A stretch of 64,000 nt of DNA from Lactobacillus johnsonii ATCC 33200 (GTDB lineage: Bacteria; Bacillota; Bacilli; Lactobacillales; Lactobacillaceae): assembly GCF_000159355.1 (NCBI RefSeq), contig NZ_GG670121.1, positions 270,358-334,357 on the forward strand. Reading direction: 5' to 3'. Shown here in pieces: positions 1 to 9,320 of this stretch. Each line of letters begins with the position of its first letter. Within the stretch, counting starts at the first letter, position 1. The notes below the pieces were generated by a model that worked only from the letters and a program-made list of their open reading frames with translations, had not been told where the DNA came from and did not search any database. A program made the translations under genes and the position numbers.

Positions 1-106
1 ACTTAACCTGCCTAGCTTACACCAACCGCTAGTTCTCTGAACACTGAATTAAGTGGCTACTATATTACCTATGATCATAAGGGAGAATGGCTATTTAGTC
101 AACTGC

Positions 107-3040
107 TTATTTATAAAAACCCTTAGTCTCTAAACTGTATCCTTTCCCAGCAGACATGTCATATTGAATTAATTGATAATCCTTTAGTAACTCTTTTTGT
201 TTCTTAGTTAATTTCTTCTCAGAAACTTGCTTACCATTTTGATCGATTAATTCAAAGCCATCATCTCCAGAATAGTTAATAGTGATAGCAGGTAATTCTT
301 GATAAATCTTAGTAAGCAAGGCTTGATAAGCTGTTACTTTTGAATTAGTTTGCTCTAAAGCCATTGGAATAAAGGAAGCTGTTGAGACATATTTATTTGG
401 CTTGATTTTACTCTTAGCACCATGCTCACGGGCATACTTATTTGAATAGATAAAGTAGTTCGTTGCATGTAATTTTACCGGATACTTGTTTAATTGTGTC
501 TGATCAATAATTGCTGGGTAGTGGTCACCATAAAATACAAGGGTAATTGGCTTATTGATTTTATCAATCTGTTTAATGAACTTTTTCACAGCCTTATCTG
601 TGTATTCAATACCTTTAGTATATGCAGCAAAACTGTTTTTAGTATTTTCATCAGAAATTAGAGACCCACTAACATTTTCTTTATATTCATTTGGAGAATA
701 ATAATCACCATATGGAATATGGTTTTGCATTGAAATTAAATTGATAAACTGACCATCTTTTTGACTATTAATTTGTCGCAAACCATTTTGATAAGCTGTC
801 TCATCAGATAAATATGGATTAGTTCCAATAGTCTTTTTGTCGTAAATCTTATACTTAGAGCCTAAGTAAGCAAATTTATTAAACTTAAAGCGACGATAAT
901 TATCAATTCGGCCGTAGAATGTACCATTAAATGGATGTAAGGCACTGCTGTACTTAAAGTCCATTCCAATTGTTGGATAAAACTTGTAACGGAATGTAAC
1001 TTGCGTGTATGGCGTGACTGCAGTAGAAAATACTCCCATGTTAAATCCAGTTAAGGATTCATATTCCATATTTCCAGTTCCGCCACCATAACCAGCACTA
1101 AGCATGTGGCCAGAAGTAGTGGTTGTCATCAATTTTCGAATATATTTAATTGGATCACGAACATCATTAGAAATCTTAACACTTGGGAATTCTTTTGGAT
1201 CAACAAAACTTTCGCTAAGATTAAAGACAAGTGTTTGATCACTTAACTTATTCTTTCTCGTCTTATTAATGCTTACTGCTTCATTCTGATATTTTTCAAC
1301 TACTTTTTTTATGGAACTTTCTGAGTAATTAGCTGGCTTATCCATGATCGGCACTTTAATAAAGTCTAGAAAAGTCAGAATTGAGCCGTTAGCTCCCGTA
1401 CTATCTGGTGGATTTCTAAAGTTAGGACTATTATCAAAGCCCTTGGAAATATAATAGATCGGTGAATTTTCATCGTTAAACCACAAAGGTGTAATTAAAA
1501 CTAAGAGGCTAATAACCAATTTTACCCAGCTTGATTTTTTACGCTTGAGATTAATTGGAAACTTCTTTTCTAAAAAGACAATTAAAACGATTAGGACAGC
1601 TAATCCAATTAAAATATAGATTAAATTATTTGTCCCCATCATTGGAATTAAAGTTTTCCAATTAACAATTTCACCAATTTCGGTTGGATAAACGGGCTCT
1701 TCTCTCAAGCTCATTTTAATGCCATTAGCAATCGCAATTCCTAAACCCAAAATAGTTGGAATACTTGCTGCTACCCAGAAGTGCTTGGTAATTACATAAA
1801 AGACTTCAAAACATGCTAGAAGAAAAATACTGGACAAAATAACAGTTCCAAGTCTACTGGTAAAAATATAAGTCAAGGTAACGTTAACATTACTCTTAAA
1901 TGTAAAGAAACCAATAATACTTACAACCATAAAATATGCAAAGAGACATATTATTGGCCTATGCTTCTTAAGGAAATTTAAGCCGCTGTTTAATAGATTA
2001 AGAAGATCATTTAAATCTGTGCCAGTAAATTTATTCAGAAATTTTTGCACATGCTTGTTTGATAGAACAAATCTATTAAAAATAAAATTAATAATAAAAC
2101 TTGCGATCAATAATGACAAAATTAAGAGAAAAGTGACTTTTTTACTAACAGGAGCCAGTAATAATTGAAGCTTTTCCTTCCATAAAGTCATTCCATAAGC
2201 AGTTGTCCCAAAGATAATTGCAGGAATTAAAAGAGACAATGCACTATGTGATACATCTACCAACCATTTTCTAAAAAGTAATCCGCCAGTTACTACAAAT
2301 AAGATCATCAATGGCGATGATAGACTCATTAACAAGCTCGTATTCCATGACATGTTCATCTGTGTGAAGACAACAGCTTGTGGAGTTTGAATTGGTATTA
2401 ATTGAATAGTGAAATAATAAACTGCGGGAAGTAAGATTACTGTTGCAACTGTTAAGGCAGCTACTAGCCTCTTAGATACAGTAATTTTTGAAATAAGCAT
2501 TCCCCAGGCAAATGGCAATACCAAATAGAGGCCAAAAATACTATAGCTAGTTAAAAGCGAATTACCTGCACTTAAGGTAAAGATCAAAATTGTAATTGTA
2601 GTTAATAACAAAACATTTTGCTTAGTACTTAACTTATTTTGCAGCCTAAAAATAAAAGGTTGAAAGAATAAAGAAATAATAATCCCACTAAATAAAGCTG
2701 ATGTACTTGTTAAAACGGGAAAGAAGATTCCCCATAAGTTCCAAGCAGAGAAAAATTGCGGCAAAGAAATAACGAACACTAGATAAAAGATGACTAGGGT
2801 AATTACTCCTTCAAGCCAACTTTTAACTGTTTCCTTAAAGCTGTATTCCTTGTCACCATAGCTCATCCCATACCAAACCATCACGGCTAGCTCTACTAAA
2901 CCAATCATTAAACCAATTTTTGTTCGGCCAGCAACGGTTGGCGGATTATAATTCCAAAAGCCTAAGGTTTGAATTAATATTCCCAACAGTAAAACTATAA
3001 GTAAAATCCACTGGATTGTCTTTTTCAATACTGATTTCAT
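107..3040 (-). CDS. LtaS-like membrane phosphoglycerol transferase / sulfatase-fold protein
   Basis: A 977-residue protein. Roughly the first 530 residues form a dozen or more hydrophobic segments and the last 400 an extracellular alkaline-phosphatase/sulfatase-fold domain. Family hallmarks are visible: the nucleophile-Thr loop GGGTGNMEYESLTG, the metal/substrate motif MQNHIPYG and the distal metal motif YGDHYP. LTA synthase relatives transfer glycerol-phosphate from phosphatidylglycerol to a polymer or glycolipid outside the membrane. This protein is much longer than classical LtaS (about 650 residues) because of the extended membrane part, so the acceptor may differ and it may modify a glycan rather than make LTA. 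Its ATG overlaps the plsY stop by four bases (ATGA), so translation is coupled. Family assignment is firm; the substrate is inferred. Confidence 0.85.
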   Translation of the reverse strand: MKSVLKKTIQWILLIVLLLGILIQTLGFWNYNPPTVAGRTKIGLMIGLVELAVMVWYGMSYGDKEYSFKETVKSWLEGVITLVIFYLVFVISLPQFFSAWNLWGIFFPVLTSTSALFSGIIISLFFQPFIFRLQNKLSTKQNVLLLTTITILIFTLSAGNSLLTSYSIFGLYLVLPFAWGMLISKITVSKRLVAALTVATVILLPAVYYFTIQLIPIQTPQAVVFTQMNMSWNTSLLMSLSSPLMILFVVTGGLLFRKWLVDVSHSALSLLIPAIIFGTTAYGMTLWKEKLQLLLAPVSKKVTFLLILSLLIASFIINFIFNRFVLSNKHVQKFLNKFTGTDLNDLLNLLNSGLNFLKKHRPIICLFAYFMVVSIIGFFTFKSNVNVTLTYIFTSRLGTVILSSIFLLACFEVFYVITKHFWVAASIPTILGLGIAIANGIKMSLREEPVYPTEIGEIVNWKTLIPMMGTNNLIYILIGLAVLIVLIVFLEKKFPINLKRKKSSWVKLVISLLVLITPLWFNDENSPIYYISKGFDNSPNFRNPPDSTGANGSILTFLDFIKVPIMDKPANYSESSIKKVVEKYQNEAVSINKTRKNKLSDQTLVFNLSESFVDPKEFPSVKISNDVRDPIKYIRKLMTTTTSGHMLSAGYGGGTGNMEYESLTGFNMGVFSTAVTPYTQVTFRYKFYPTIGMDFKYSSALHPFNGTFYGRIDNYRRFKFNKFAYLGSKYKIYDKKTIGTNPYLSDETAYQNGLRQINSQKDGQFINLISMQNHIPYGDYYSPNEYKENVSGSLISDENTKNSFAAYTKGIEYTDKAVKKFIKQIDKINKPITLVFYGDHYPAIIDQTQLNKYPVKLHATNYFIYSNKYAREHGAKSKIKPNKYVSTASFIPMALEQTNSKVTAYQALLTKIYQELPAITINYSGDDGFELIDQNGKQVSEKKLTKKQKELLKDYQLIQYDMSAGKGYSLETKGFYK

Positions 3041-3657
3041 TTGTATATCCCCAGCTTTTTCTTAATTGTGACTAATACATCCACACGCTTACCCTTACCA
3101 GTAAAGAAATCGACAATATCTTTTCTAAATTGAAAAATCATGATTAAGGTAGCAATTAAAAAGATTAACCCTTGTTCCCAGCCAAAATTAATCCAAGTAA
3201 AAATGCTGAATCCTAACATATAGACCAACGGTGGTATAGTAAGGTTCTTCATAATAATGACTAAAAATAGGCCAATTAATAAAGCAATTAAGCCCGCTCT
3301 CCAATCAAAAAAGACAATCCACAATGCAGTGACTGCTACTCCTTTACCACCCTTAAAATGATTCCAAAATGGGAAAGAATGTCCTAAAATCACTCCAAGA
3401 CCTGCAAAAGACAAATCTAGACGATTACCATGATAAATAAAGTAAACAATTAACAAAGCAGCTAAAGTTTTGGCTAAATCACCAATGCAAGTCAGAATAC
3501 CCCATTTTTTACCAAAAACTGCTCCGACATTAGCCGTTCCTGGATTACCAGAACCGTATTTAGTCGGATCTTTATGCAAAAATATTTTTGTAACAATCAT
3601 AGCAAAAAGGATATTTCCGAGGAAATATCCTATTACTAGCGAGACAAATTCATCCAT
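3037..3657 (-). CDS. plsY: PlsY-family acyl-phosphate:glycerol-3-phosphate acyltransferase
   Basis: A 206-residue polytopic membrane enzyme of normal PlsY length. It moves an acyl group from acyl-phosphate to glycerol-3-phosphate, giving lysophosphatidate, the first step of phospholipid synthesis. Conserved motifs are the glycerol-phosphate loop SGNPGTAN at residues 36-43 and the block GHSFPFWNHFKGGKGVA at 92-108. About five hydrophobic segments are visible. The start overlaps the LCP stop by one base (TAATG) and the stop overlaps the next start by four bases. Because it sits in a wall-polymer operon it may be a second, dedicated PlsY; whether another plsY exists lies outside the window. Confidence 0.9.
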   Translation of the reverse strand: MDEFVSLVIGYFLGNILFAMIVTKIFLHKDPTKYGSGNPGTANVGAVFGKKWGILTCIGDLAKTLAALLIVYFIYHGNRLDLSFAGLGVILGHSFPFWNHFKGGKGVAVTALWIVFFDWRAGLIALLIGLFLVIIMKNLTIPPLVYMLGFSIFTWINFGWEQGLIFLIATLIMIFQFRKDIVDFFTGKGKRVDVLVTIKKKLGIYK

Positions 3658-4766
3658 TAGTACGCTCTATCTCCATTCCATAATTCATCCGTATGCGGAT
3701 CATATATGTAGTATACCTGATTAGAGTCACCACTGTTCCAATTAAATTGGGAATTCATTGAATTTTGATAAGTTTCATTATTATCAATATCCATCGAATC
3801 TAACCCAAGATCATTTCTCACAATATTTGAAATTCTTTGTAATTCTCTATCAGACATTACTTGGTACGAAGCGTCTCCAATCATTGCTCCTACACCATGC
3901 AAGTAGTCACTAGACATATTGTTAGTACATTTACGATAGTTTTTACTAATCTTAACCATTGAATCAAAAGTTAAGTTTGTCCTCAGGCTAGTAGACACTG
4001 AACCTAAAATTGAATCTAAATTTTTGAGAGTATTAAAGGAAAGTGCGTGCTCTAAAACGGACATAATGACCTCACGCTGTCTCAATTGACGACCGTAATC
4101 TCCCTTAGGATCGTCATAGCGCATTCTAGAGTAAGCTAAAGCTTGACTACCATTTAAGTGAACTGTTTTTCCTTTAGTAAAGGTATAGCCATCATAAGTA
4201 AAGGTCAATGGTGGCGTCACTGTAATGCCACCAACTCCATCAACAATCTTACGCATGCCACCCATATTCATCGAAATATAGTATTTTATTGGCACATTGA
4301 GAACTTTACTTGTGGTCTGCATTGCCATCTTTGCTCCGCCAATATTATAAGCGGCATTAATTTTATGCACACTAAAGCTATCTGTACCAATCATCCGGGC
4401 CATTGTATCACGTGGAATGGACATTAAAGAAAGTTTCTTTTTGGCCGGATTCACGGTCACTAAAATCATTGTATCTGAGTTTCCGCGAACTTCTTTTCTG
4501 CCAAAGGCTCCAGTATCTGTTCCTAACAACAAAATATTAAAGGGCTCCTTACCAGAAAAGCTATCTTGCTTGACTGCTGTTTTAGGATCATAAGTTTTAT
4601 CAAAAGCATTTTTTGCTTTTAAATAAACGGAACCTGCATAAATTCCAAGTCCTAAAAACAAAACTAAAACTATCCCAATAATAATTTGAACCTTTTTTTT
4701 CTTATTATGTTTTTCTCTATTCAACTCAACTCTTGAGTGAATAGGTTCTTGGGGCTTATTATCCAT
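3657..4766 (-). CDS. LytR-CpsA-Psr (LCP) family cell-wall polymer transferase
   Basis: About 369 residues: a short basic cytoplasmic N-terminus, one transmembrane segment (hydrophobic core IIIGIVLVLFLGLGIYAG) and an extracellular LCP domain. Recognisable LCP blocks are LLLGTDTG, RGNSDTMILVTVNP, MSIPRDT and the arginine-rich AYSRMRYDDPKGDYGRQLRQ. Known LCP enzymes attach teichoic acids or capsular glycans from lipid-linked precursors to peptidoglycan. I placed the start at the ATG giving MDNKPQEP; an in-frame TTG five codons upstream is possible, and neither has a strong ribosome site. It is first in a coupled operon with plsY and the LtaS-like gene, which supports a wall-polymer role. Confidence 0.87.
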   Translation of the reverse strand: MDNKPQEPIHSRVELNREKHNKKKKVQIIIGIVLVLFLGLGIYAGSVYLKAKNAFDKTYDPKTAVKQDSFSGKEPFNILLLGTDTGAFGRKEVRGNSDTMILVTVNPAKKKLSLMSIPRDTMARMIGTDSFSVHKINAAYNIGGAKMAMQTTSKVLNVPIKYYISMNMGGMRKIVDGVGGITVTPPLTFTYDGYTFTKGKTVHLNGSQALAYSRMRYDDPKGDYGRQLRQREVIMSVLEHALSFNTLKNLDSILGSVSTSLRTNLTFDSMVKISKNYRKCTNNMSSDYLHGVGAMIGDASYQVMSDRELQRISNIVRNDLGLDSMDIDNNETYQNSMNSQFNWNSGDSNQVYYIYDPHTDELWNGDRAY

Positions 4767-4893
4767 AATATTCTTTCTCAAACTTTCTTAAAACAAGGAT
4801 ATTATAGCAAAATCACATTATTAAAACTTAATTATGACAAATCTTAACTAATTAGTAAAAAAGGGGAAAACTTATTGCTTCCCTCTTTCTATC

Positions 4894-5775
4894 TTATTTT
4901 AAAGTAATTGTTGTTGAAAAATGTGTGCTTTCATCTGGCTTTAAGAAGTTATTTCCCTCTTTTTTCATCCAATCAGTTAATTCGTCACTTTTAACATCAG
5001 GTAGTCCAGCAAAAGGCTCCATACATAAGAATTTAGCTTCTGGATCTGTCATTGTCCAAAGTGCCACATATGGAAAATCTTCTAAAGTTAAAGAAATCTG
5101 ATGGTCAGATTTTGCACTCGATAATACAATTCCAGTTAATCCAGGATTGTTAATAATAATCAACCCATCATCAAATTCTGAATATGATAAAGGTAACGTA
5201 CTTTTTTCTGCCTTAGGTACTGGAATAACTTTACCATTTCTAAATGGAATAGGATCAATTTGGAATTGAGTTAATTCTGTAACTTCTGGACTTAATGAAA
5301 CTTCATAATCAGAAAATTCCAATTCATCTCCAACGATTGGAACATTAAATCCTGGATGGAATCCAAGACCAAAAGGCATCGTTTCTTCTGAATTATTTTT
5401 AACTAAAAACTCTACCTTTAATTGGTTAGCCTCTAACGTGTAAGTAACCATTAGACTAAAGTGAAAGGGATAAACAGTTAAAGTTTCTTCATTTTCAGTT
5501 AAAGTCAAACTTACTCTATCATCCCCCTTGTCCACAACTGTCCAAGGATAATCCCGTGCAAAGCCATGTTGTTTCATCTCATATATTTTTCCATTTAAAA
5601 TATATTTATTGTCATTCGATTTTCCGATTACCGGAAAAAGAATCGGAGCATGTCTTTCCCATTCACTCCCATTCCAGATATAGTCGGCATTCGTAGTCTT
5701 ATCAACTACATGAGTAAGTTGAGCGCCGACCTCATTAATTTCAACCTTTAATTGGTTGTTTTCAATTGCTAGCAT
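4894..5775 (-). CDS. Aldose 1-epimerase family protein (LacX-like)
   Basis: A 293-residue cytosolic protein of the galactose-mutarotase-like fold, which interconverts alpha and beta anomers of hexoses or hexose phosphates. Family-type segments include FPVIGKSNDNKY, MKQHGFARDYPW (probable catalytic His region) and GLGFHPGFNVP (second His). The length and sequence type fit the LacX/YeaD-like branch rather than classical GalM of about 340 residues. AGGAGG lies seven bases before the ATG, and a good minus-strand promoter lies at 5815-5843. It is apparently monocistronic. The exact sugar cannot be read from sequence. Confidence 0.82.
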   Translation of the reverse strand: MLAIENNQLKVEINEVGAQLTHVVDKTTNADYIWNGSEWERHAPILFPVIGKSNDNKYILNGKIYEMKQHGFARDYPWTVVDKGDDRVSLTLTENEETLTVYPFHFSLMVTYTLEANQLKVEFLVKNNSEETMPFGLGFHPGFNVPIVGDELEFSDYEVSLSPEVTELTQFQIDPIPFRNGKVIPVPKAEKSTLPLSYSEFDDGLIIINNPGLTGIVLSSAKSDHQISLTLEDFPYVALWTMTDPEAKFLCMEPFAGLPDVKSDELTDWMKKEGNNFLKPDESTHFSTTITLK

Positions 5776-5814
5776 CCATTGTCCTCCTAAACAATTTCGA
5801 CCAATCCCATTTTG

Positions 5815-5843
5815 AAAATATCACGCCATACTTAATATGTCAA
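5815..5843 (-). promoter_or_regulatory. Sigma-A promoter of the aldose-epimerase-like gene
   Basis: Read on the minus strand: TTGACA (5843-5838), a 17-base spacer, then TATTTT (5820-5815), 40 bases before the gene start. The -35 box is perfect. From here to 6025 I see only AT-rich sequence. Confidence 0.6.
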
Positions 5844-6025
5844 CCGTAAGCGATAACATATAATTTATTATTGAATTTTCTATTTCTTTACTTGTTATTT
5901 AACTTTAAATACTTTTTTATTTGTTAAAAAGCTCTATGTATTTAACTTGACTTTTAATTTAGTTCTAATACAATTAAAAGTGTTCTAATATTAAAAATGA
6001 TTTATGAATTAGGACAAGTTGATAC

Positions 6026-6059
6026 AAAGAAGGCATCCCAGACGTGGGATGCCTTCTTT
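6026..6059 (-). terminator. Rho-independent terminator after the GRP-type sugar transporter gene
   Basis: A perfect 15-bp stem (6026-6040 with 6045-6059) and a four-base loop lie seven bases past the stop of the 6066-6929 gene. The U-tract is short, so strength is uncertain. Confidence 0.8.
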
Positions 6060-6065
6060 CATTCC

Positions 6066-6929
6066 TTAGAATAATGTAGTTAACATTGCACCGCCAATAA
6101 TTAAAATTAGGCCTGCAATGGTAAAGATCAAGCCTTTGCGAGTTTTCTTTTCGTGTAAGAAAATCAAACCACCTAAAGTAGAAATCACTACACAAAGTTG
6201 AGAAATAACGAAAGCCATGTTAACTCCGTTATCTTGAACAGAAAGAATGTAAGCTAATGCGGCAATTGCATAAAGAATACCTGCCCCACCACTTTGAACT
6301 GTAGATTTTTCTTTCCAAACATGCAAATTCTTAGTAACCAATGTATAAATAAATACAGCTACTAACATACCAAAAGTTTGACCAAAGAAAATAGAAATGC
6401 TGTTTCCATGTAAAGCCTTTGGAATAGAACTTGAAGTAATATATCCAAGTGAAGTTAAAACAAGCAAGATAATAGTACTTACTTGATTAGATTTGTTTCC
6501 TTCGCTTGTTCCACGATCAGTAAATGAAGTTAAAACAACTCCAATGATCAAAACTAAGATTCCAATGAAGCCGTAAAGTTTAGCTTGAGGGCTGCTCCAC
6601 TCACCAAAAGCAAGTACCCCAACAAGAGGAACCCCGATTAATTGTAAACCGGTAGAAATTGGCATAGTTTCAGAAACACCAATTTTTTCATAGGAAATAT
6701 ATTGACCAACTTGACCAATCACCCAGCAAACTCCTCCTAATGCAGAAAGCAAGAAGAGTGACCAGCTCATTGCTGGATGCATAATTGCCATTACAATTGC
6801 GCCAAAAATAAATGAAGCAGCAACAGTACCAACGATTTGATTATAAACTGTACTATTCTTTACACTTGCAATAACTAAGGGCATAAGTCCCCAGCCGATT
6901 GCTGGTAAAAACAAATAAATATATTTCAT
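6066..6929 (-). CDS. GRP-family sugar uptake permease (GlcU/RbsU type)
   Basis: A 287-residue membrane protein with about ten hydrophobic helices, matching the size and pattern of the glucose/ribose porter family (DMT superfamily, two five-helix halves). Typical features are the N-terminal LPAIGWGLMPLV and the central GEWSSPQAKLYGFIGILVLIIG region. Members carry glucose or ribose by proton symport without phosphorylation. GGGAG precedes the ATG. It stands alone between the epimerase-like gene and an unknown membrane gene; the nearby mutarotase-type enzyme would fit uptake of free sugar, but that pairing is inference and the substrate is not determined. Confidence 0.85.
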   Translation of the reverse strand: MKYIYLFLPAIGWGLMPLVIASVKNSTVYNQIVGTVAASFIFGAIVMAIMHPAMSWSLFLLSALGGVCWVIGQVGQYISYEKIGVSETMPISTGLQLIGVPLVGVLAFGEWSSPQAKLYGFIGILVLIIGVVLTSFTDRGTSEGNKSNQVSTIILLVLTSLGYITSSSIPKALHGNSISIFFGQTFGMLVAVFIYTLVTKNLHVWKEKSTVQSGGAGILYAIAALAYILSVQDNGVNMAFVISQLCVVISTLGGLIFLHEKKTRKGLIFTIAGLILIIGGAMLTTLF

Positions 6930-7000
6930 AATTTTGTATCTCTCCCAAATTTTTAAACAATTAATTCTATCAAGGATCGATACAGTCTGACAAGAGCTAA

Positions 7001-7714
7001 TTATGAAATCCTTTTCTTTTTCATTAAAATTCTGTTACTCCGCCAAACTAGAATAAGTAAAATAGCCTCTCCAACTAAAGGCAGAAAGATAATATTTAAA
7101 GAGGTGGCACTTGCAAATAACATATGCAAAACAACTGCTACTAAAATCATGATCCAAGAAGTCCATCTTCTAAACCATGGTTGCCAAATACTTCCCGCTA
7201 AGACGAGATAATATACACACAGAACAAAACCCAAAATAAGTAGCCAAGTTTGTCCCTGTACTGTAAAGATCTCAGCTCCCATAAGAGCTGCAAACCCGCT
7301 GATATAGGCTAAATATGCTAAAACCAGCATCATGACAAGTCTAATGATTAAAAGCTCACTATTTTTTTGATTCATGACTAAATTATTTTTGAAAATTACC
7401 ATTCCAATCCAAGTTAGTAAAAGCAAAGCAATCACTAGACCAATAGTAAAATTCATTGCCATTTGATTAGTCATGAAAAAGACAATAATCAAAATCAAAC
7501 CTAATTCATAGTAAAAATTAAGTGCAAAAATACTGCTCTTTAGCTCCATCGGTAGCCAAAGTAAAACTATCGCAATAATAAAAAAGATAGCACATCTACC
7601 TTTGAGCCCTTGATCAACTAGAGCATAGTTAGGTACATAGACCAAAGTAGCAGCCAAAACTCCTAGAAGAGATAAAGCAATCTTTATCCAGATATCTTTT
7701 GTTAATTTTTTCAT
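7001..7714 (-). CDS. Unknown polytopic membrane protein
   Basis: A 237-residue protein made almost entirely of hydrophobic stretches (about seven or eight predicted helices) with a basic C-terminus (RSNRILMKKKRIS). I recognise no family motif. GGGAG sits eight bases before the ATG. Upstream it faces the degraded MFS gene at 7851, so the 136-base gap 7715-7850 probably carries divergent promoters. It could be a regulator or accessory of that lost transporter, but nothing in the sequence proves this. Confidence 0.7.
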   Translation of the reverse strand: MKKLTKDIWIKIALSLLGVLAATLVYVPNYALVDQGLKGRCAIFFIIAIVLLWLPMELKSSIFALNFYYELGLILIIVFFMTNQMAMNFTIGLVIALLLLTWIGMVIFKNNLVMNQKNSELLIIRLVMMLVLAYLAYISGFAALMGAEIFTVQGQTWLLILGFVLCVYYLVLAGSIWQPWFRRWTSWIMILVAVVLHMLFASATSLNIIFLPLVGEAILLILVWRSNRILMKKKRIS

Positions 7715-7850
7715 TCGTAAATTCTCCCTTGTTCAAATTATCGCACTTTTCAAATTTAGAATCTTCAAAAAAATTACTTACGAGAAAAAATTTTTCTGTT
7801 AGTATGATCAGCGACGCTTTTTTAGAAATTAAATACAGGAGGAATTTTTT

Positions 7851-9261
7851 TTGGAAGAAGTACAATCACAAACACGTCCTGAATTAAAGCCGCTGATTTT
7901 TGTTGCTCATCCTTGGATGGCAATGGCTGCGCTAATGATCGGAGCCTTTGTAGGGATGTTATCTGAAGCATCTTAAACATTGCTTTGCCGCAATTAATGA
8001 GCGCTTTTCATGTCGGAAGCGGTACTATTCAATGGCTCGTTACCGGCTATATGTTAATTATCGGTATTATCTTGCCACTTTCAAGTTTGCTTACTAAGTG
8101 GTTTACAACACGACAATTAGTTATTTTTGGTCTATGTGCTTTCTTATTTGGAGCGATTATTTCTGCCTTAGCACCTAGTTTTGAAATTTTACTTTTAGGA
8201 AGAATGATTCAAGGAATCGGAACAGGCATTGTCTTACCGCTAATGTTTACTGTCGCAATGCAAATTTTCCTGCCTAATCGTTTAGGGGCAGCAATGGGTG
8301 TTTGCGCGATGGTAATTATGCTAGCTCCCGCAATCGGACCAACAGTTACCGGTTTAATTTTAGCCAAATTATCTTGGAATTGGATTTTTTGTATGTTCGT
8401 ACCATTTTTGGTAGTAGCAATCATTTTTGCTTTTACTTCATTAAAAAACACAACTAAAATTACTAGGCCTAAAATCGATTATCTTTCTATTATTGAATCG
8501 GCCGTAGGTTTTGCCAGTTTGGTGGCTAGTGTTAGTTTAGCCTCTGACCTAGGCTTGACTTCTGTACCTGTAATCGGATTATTTGTTCTAGCAATTATTG
8601 TTTTGGCCCTTTATGTTCATCGCCAACTTATGTTAGAAAATCCAATTTTAAATTTAAAAATATTTTCTATTCCACAGTTTCGAACTGGTGCCCTGTTAGT
8701 CATGATTGATTTTGGTATTATTTTGTCAGCAATGTATTTATTGCCACAATTCATCCAAAATGGACTTTCAATTGCTGTGGCCCTTACCGGTATCATTATG
8801 CTTCCAGGCGGTATTATTAATGCTTTAACCTCCGCTAATTTATGACAGCCAAGGGTGCTAAGAGACCTACCATTTTAGGTTTTATTATTGCTTTAATCGG
8901 TGCCCTAATGCTTGCCTTAGCTGCCCCAACGGCTCCGATTTGGTATATTATTTTAGCTCAGATCATTCTAATGATTGGTTGTCCACTAGCTATGTCGCCT
9001 GCCTAAACTTATGCTCCAAACGCGATTCAAGGACCAGAATCTGCTGATGGTTCAACAATCATGAATACCCTTCAACAAATTGTAAGTGCGATTGCGACTG
9101 CTATTGCAACGATTTTATTAGCTACAGGACAAAGTACTGTAGCTGGCTCCAGTGCTGTTAAATTCACTAATGGTACTCACTACGTCTTTTACTTCACTTT
9201 AGTTTTAATTGTAATTGGCCTATTATTAAGCCTAACTATTAAAGAAGACCAAAACTCTTAA
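7851..9261 (+). pseudogene. Degraded MFS multidrug transporter (DHA2/EmrB type)
   Basis: This is the remains of a 14-helix drug/proton antiporter. A good AGGAGG precedes TTG at 7851, giving MEEVQSQTRPELKP. The frame breaks at 7974, where GCATCTTAAACATT looks like loss of one T from a codon for ...ASLNIALPQ. It resumes from 7985 with the DHA2 region (SGTIQWLVTGYML, GRMIQGIGTGIVLPL), breaks again near 8843 by an indel before KGAKRPTILGF, and carries an in-frame TAA at 9004-9006 where SPAQTYA would be expected. The last part (9061-9261) encodes the final helices. Three independent lesions make it a clear pseudogene. Confidence 0.9.
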
Positions 9262-9280
9262 ATTTTAATATTTCTCATTA

Positions 9281-9313
9281 AAAAACCGAAGCTCCACGTG
9301 AACTTCGGTTTTT
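9281..9313. terminator. Bidirectional terminator between MFS pseudogene and GT2 gene
   Basis: Complementary arms AAAAACCGAAG (9281-9291) and CTTCGGTTTTT (9303-9313) have A/T runs on both sides, so the hairpin can serve the converging units. Confidence 0.8.
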
Positions 9314-9320
9314 GTCATAT

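Noticed and set aside
1-106. GGGAG followed by ATGGC near 80-96, a possible small gene at the window edge
   Set aside because: The frame ends after three codons (ATGGCTATTTAG); nothing supports a gene.
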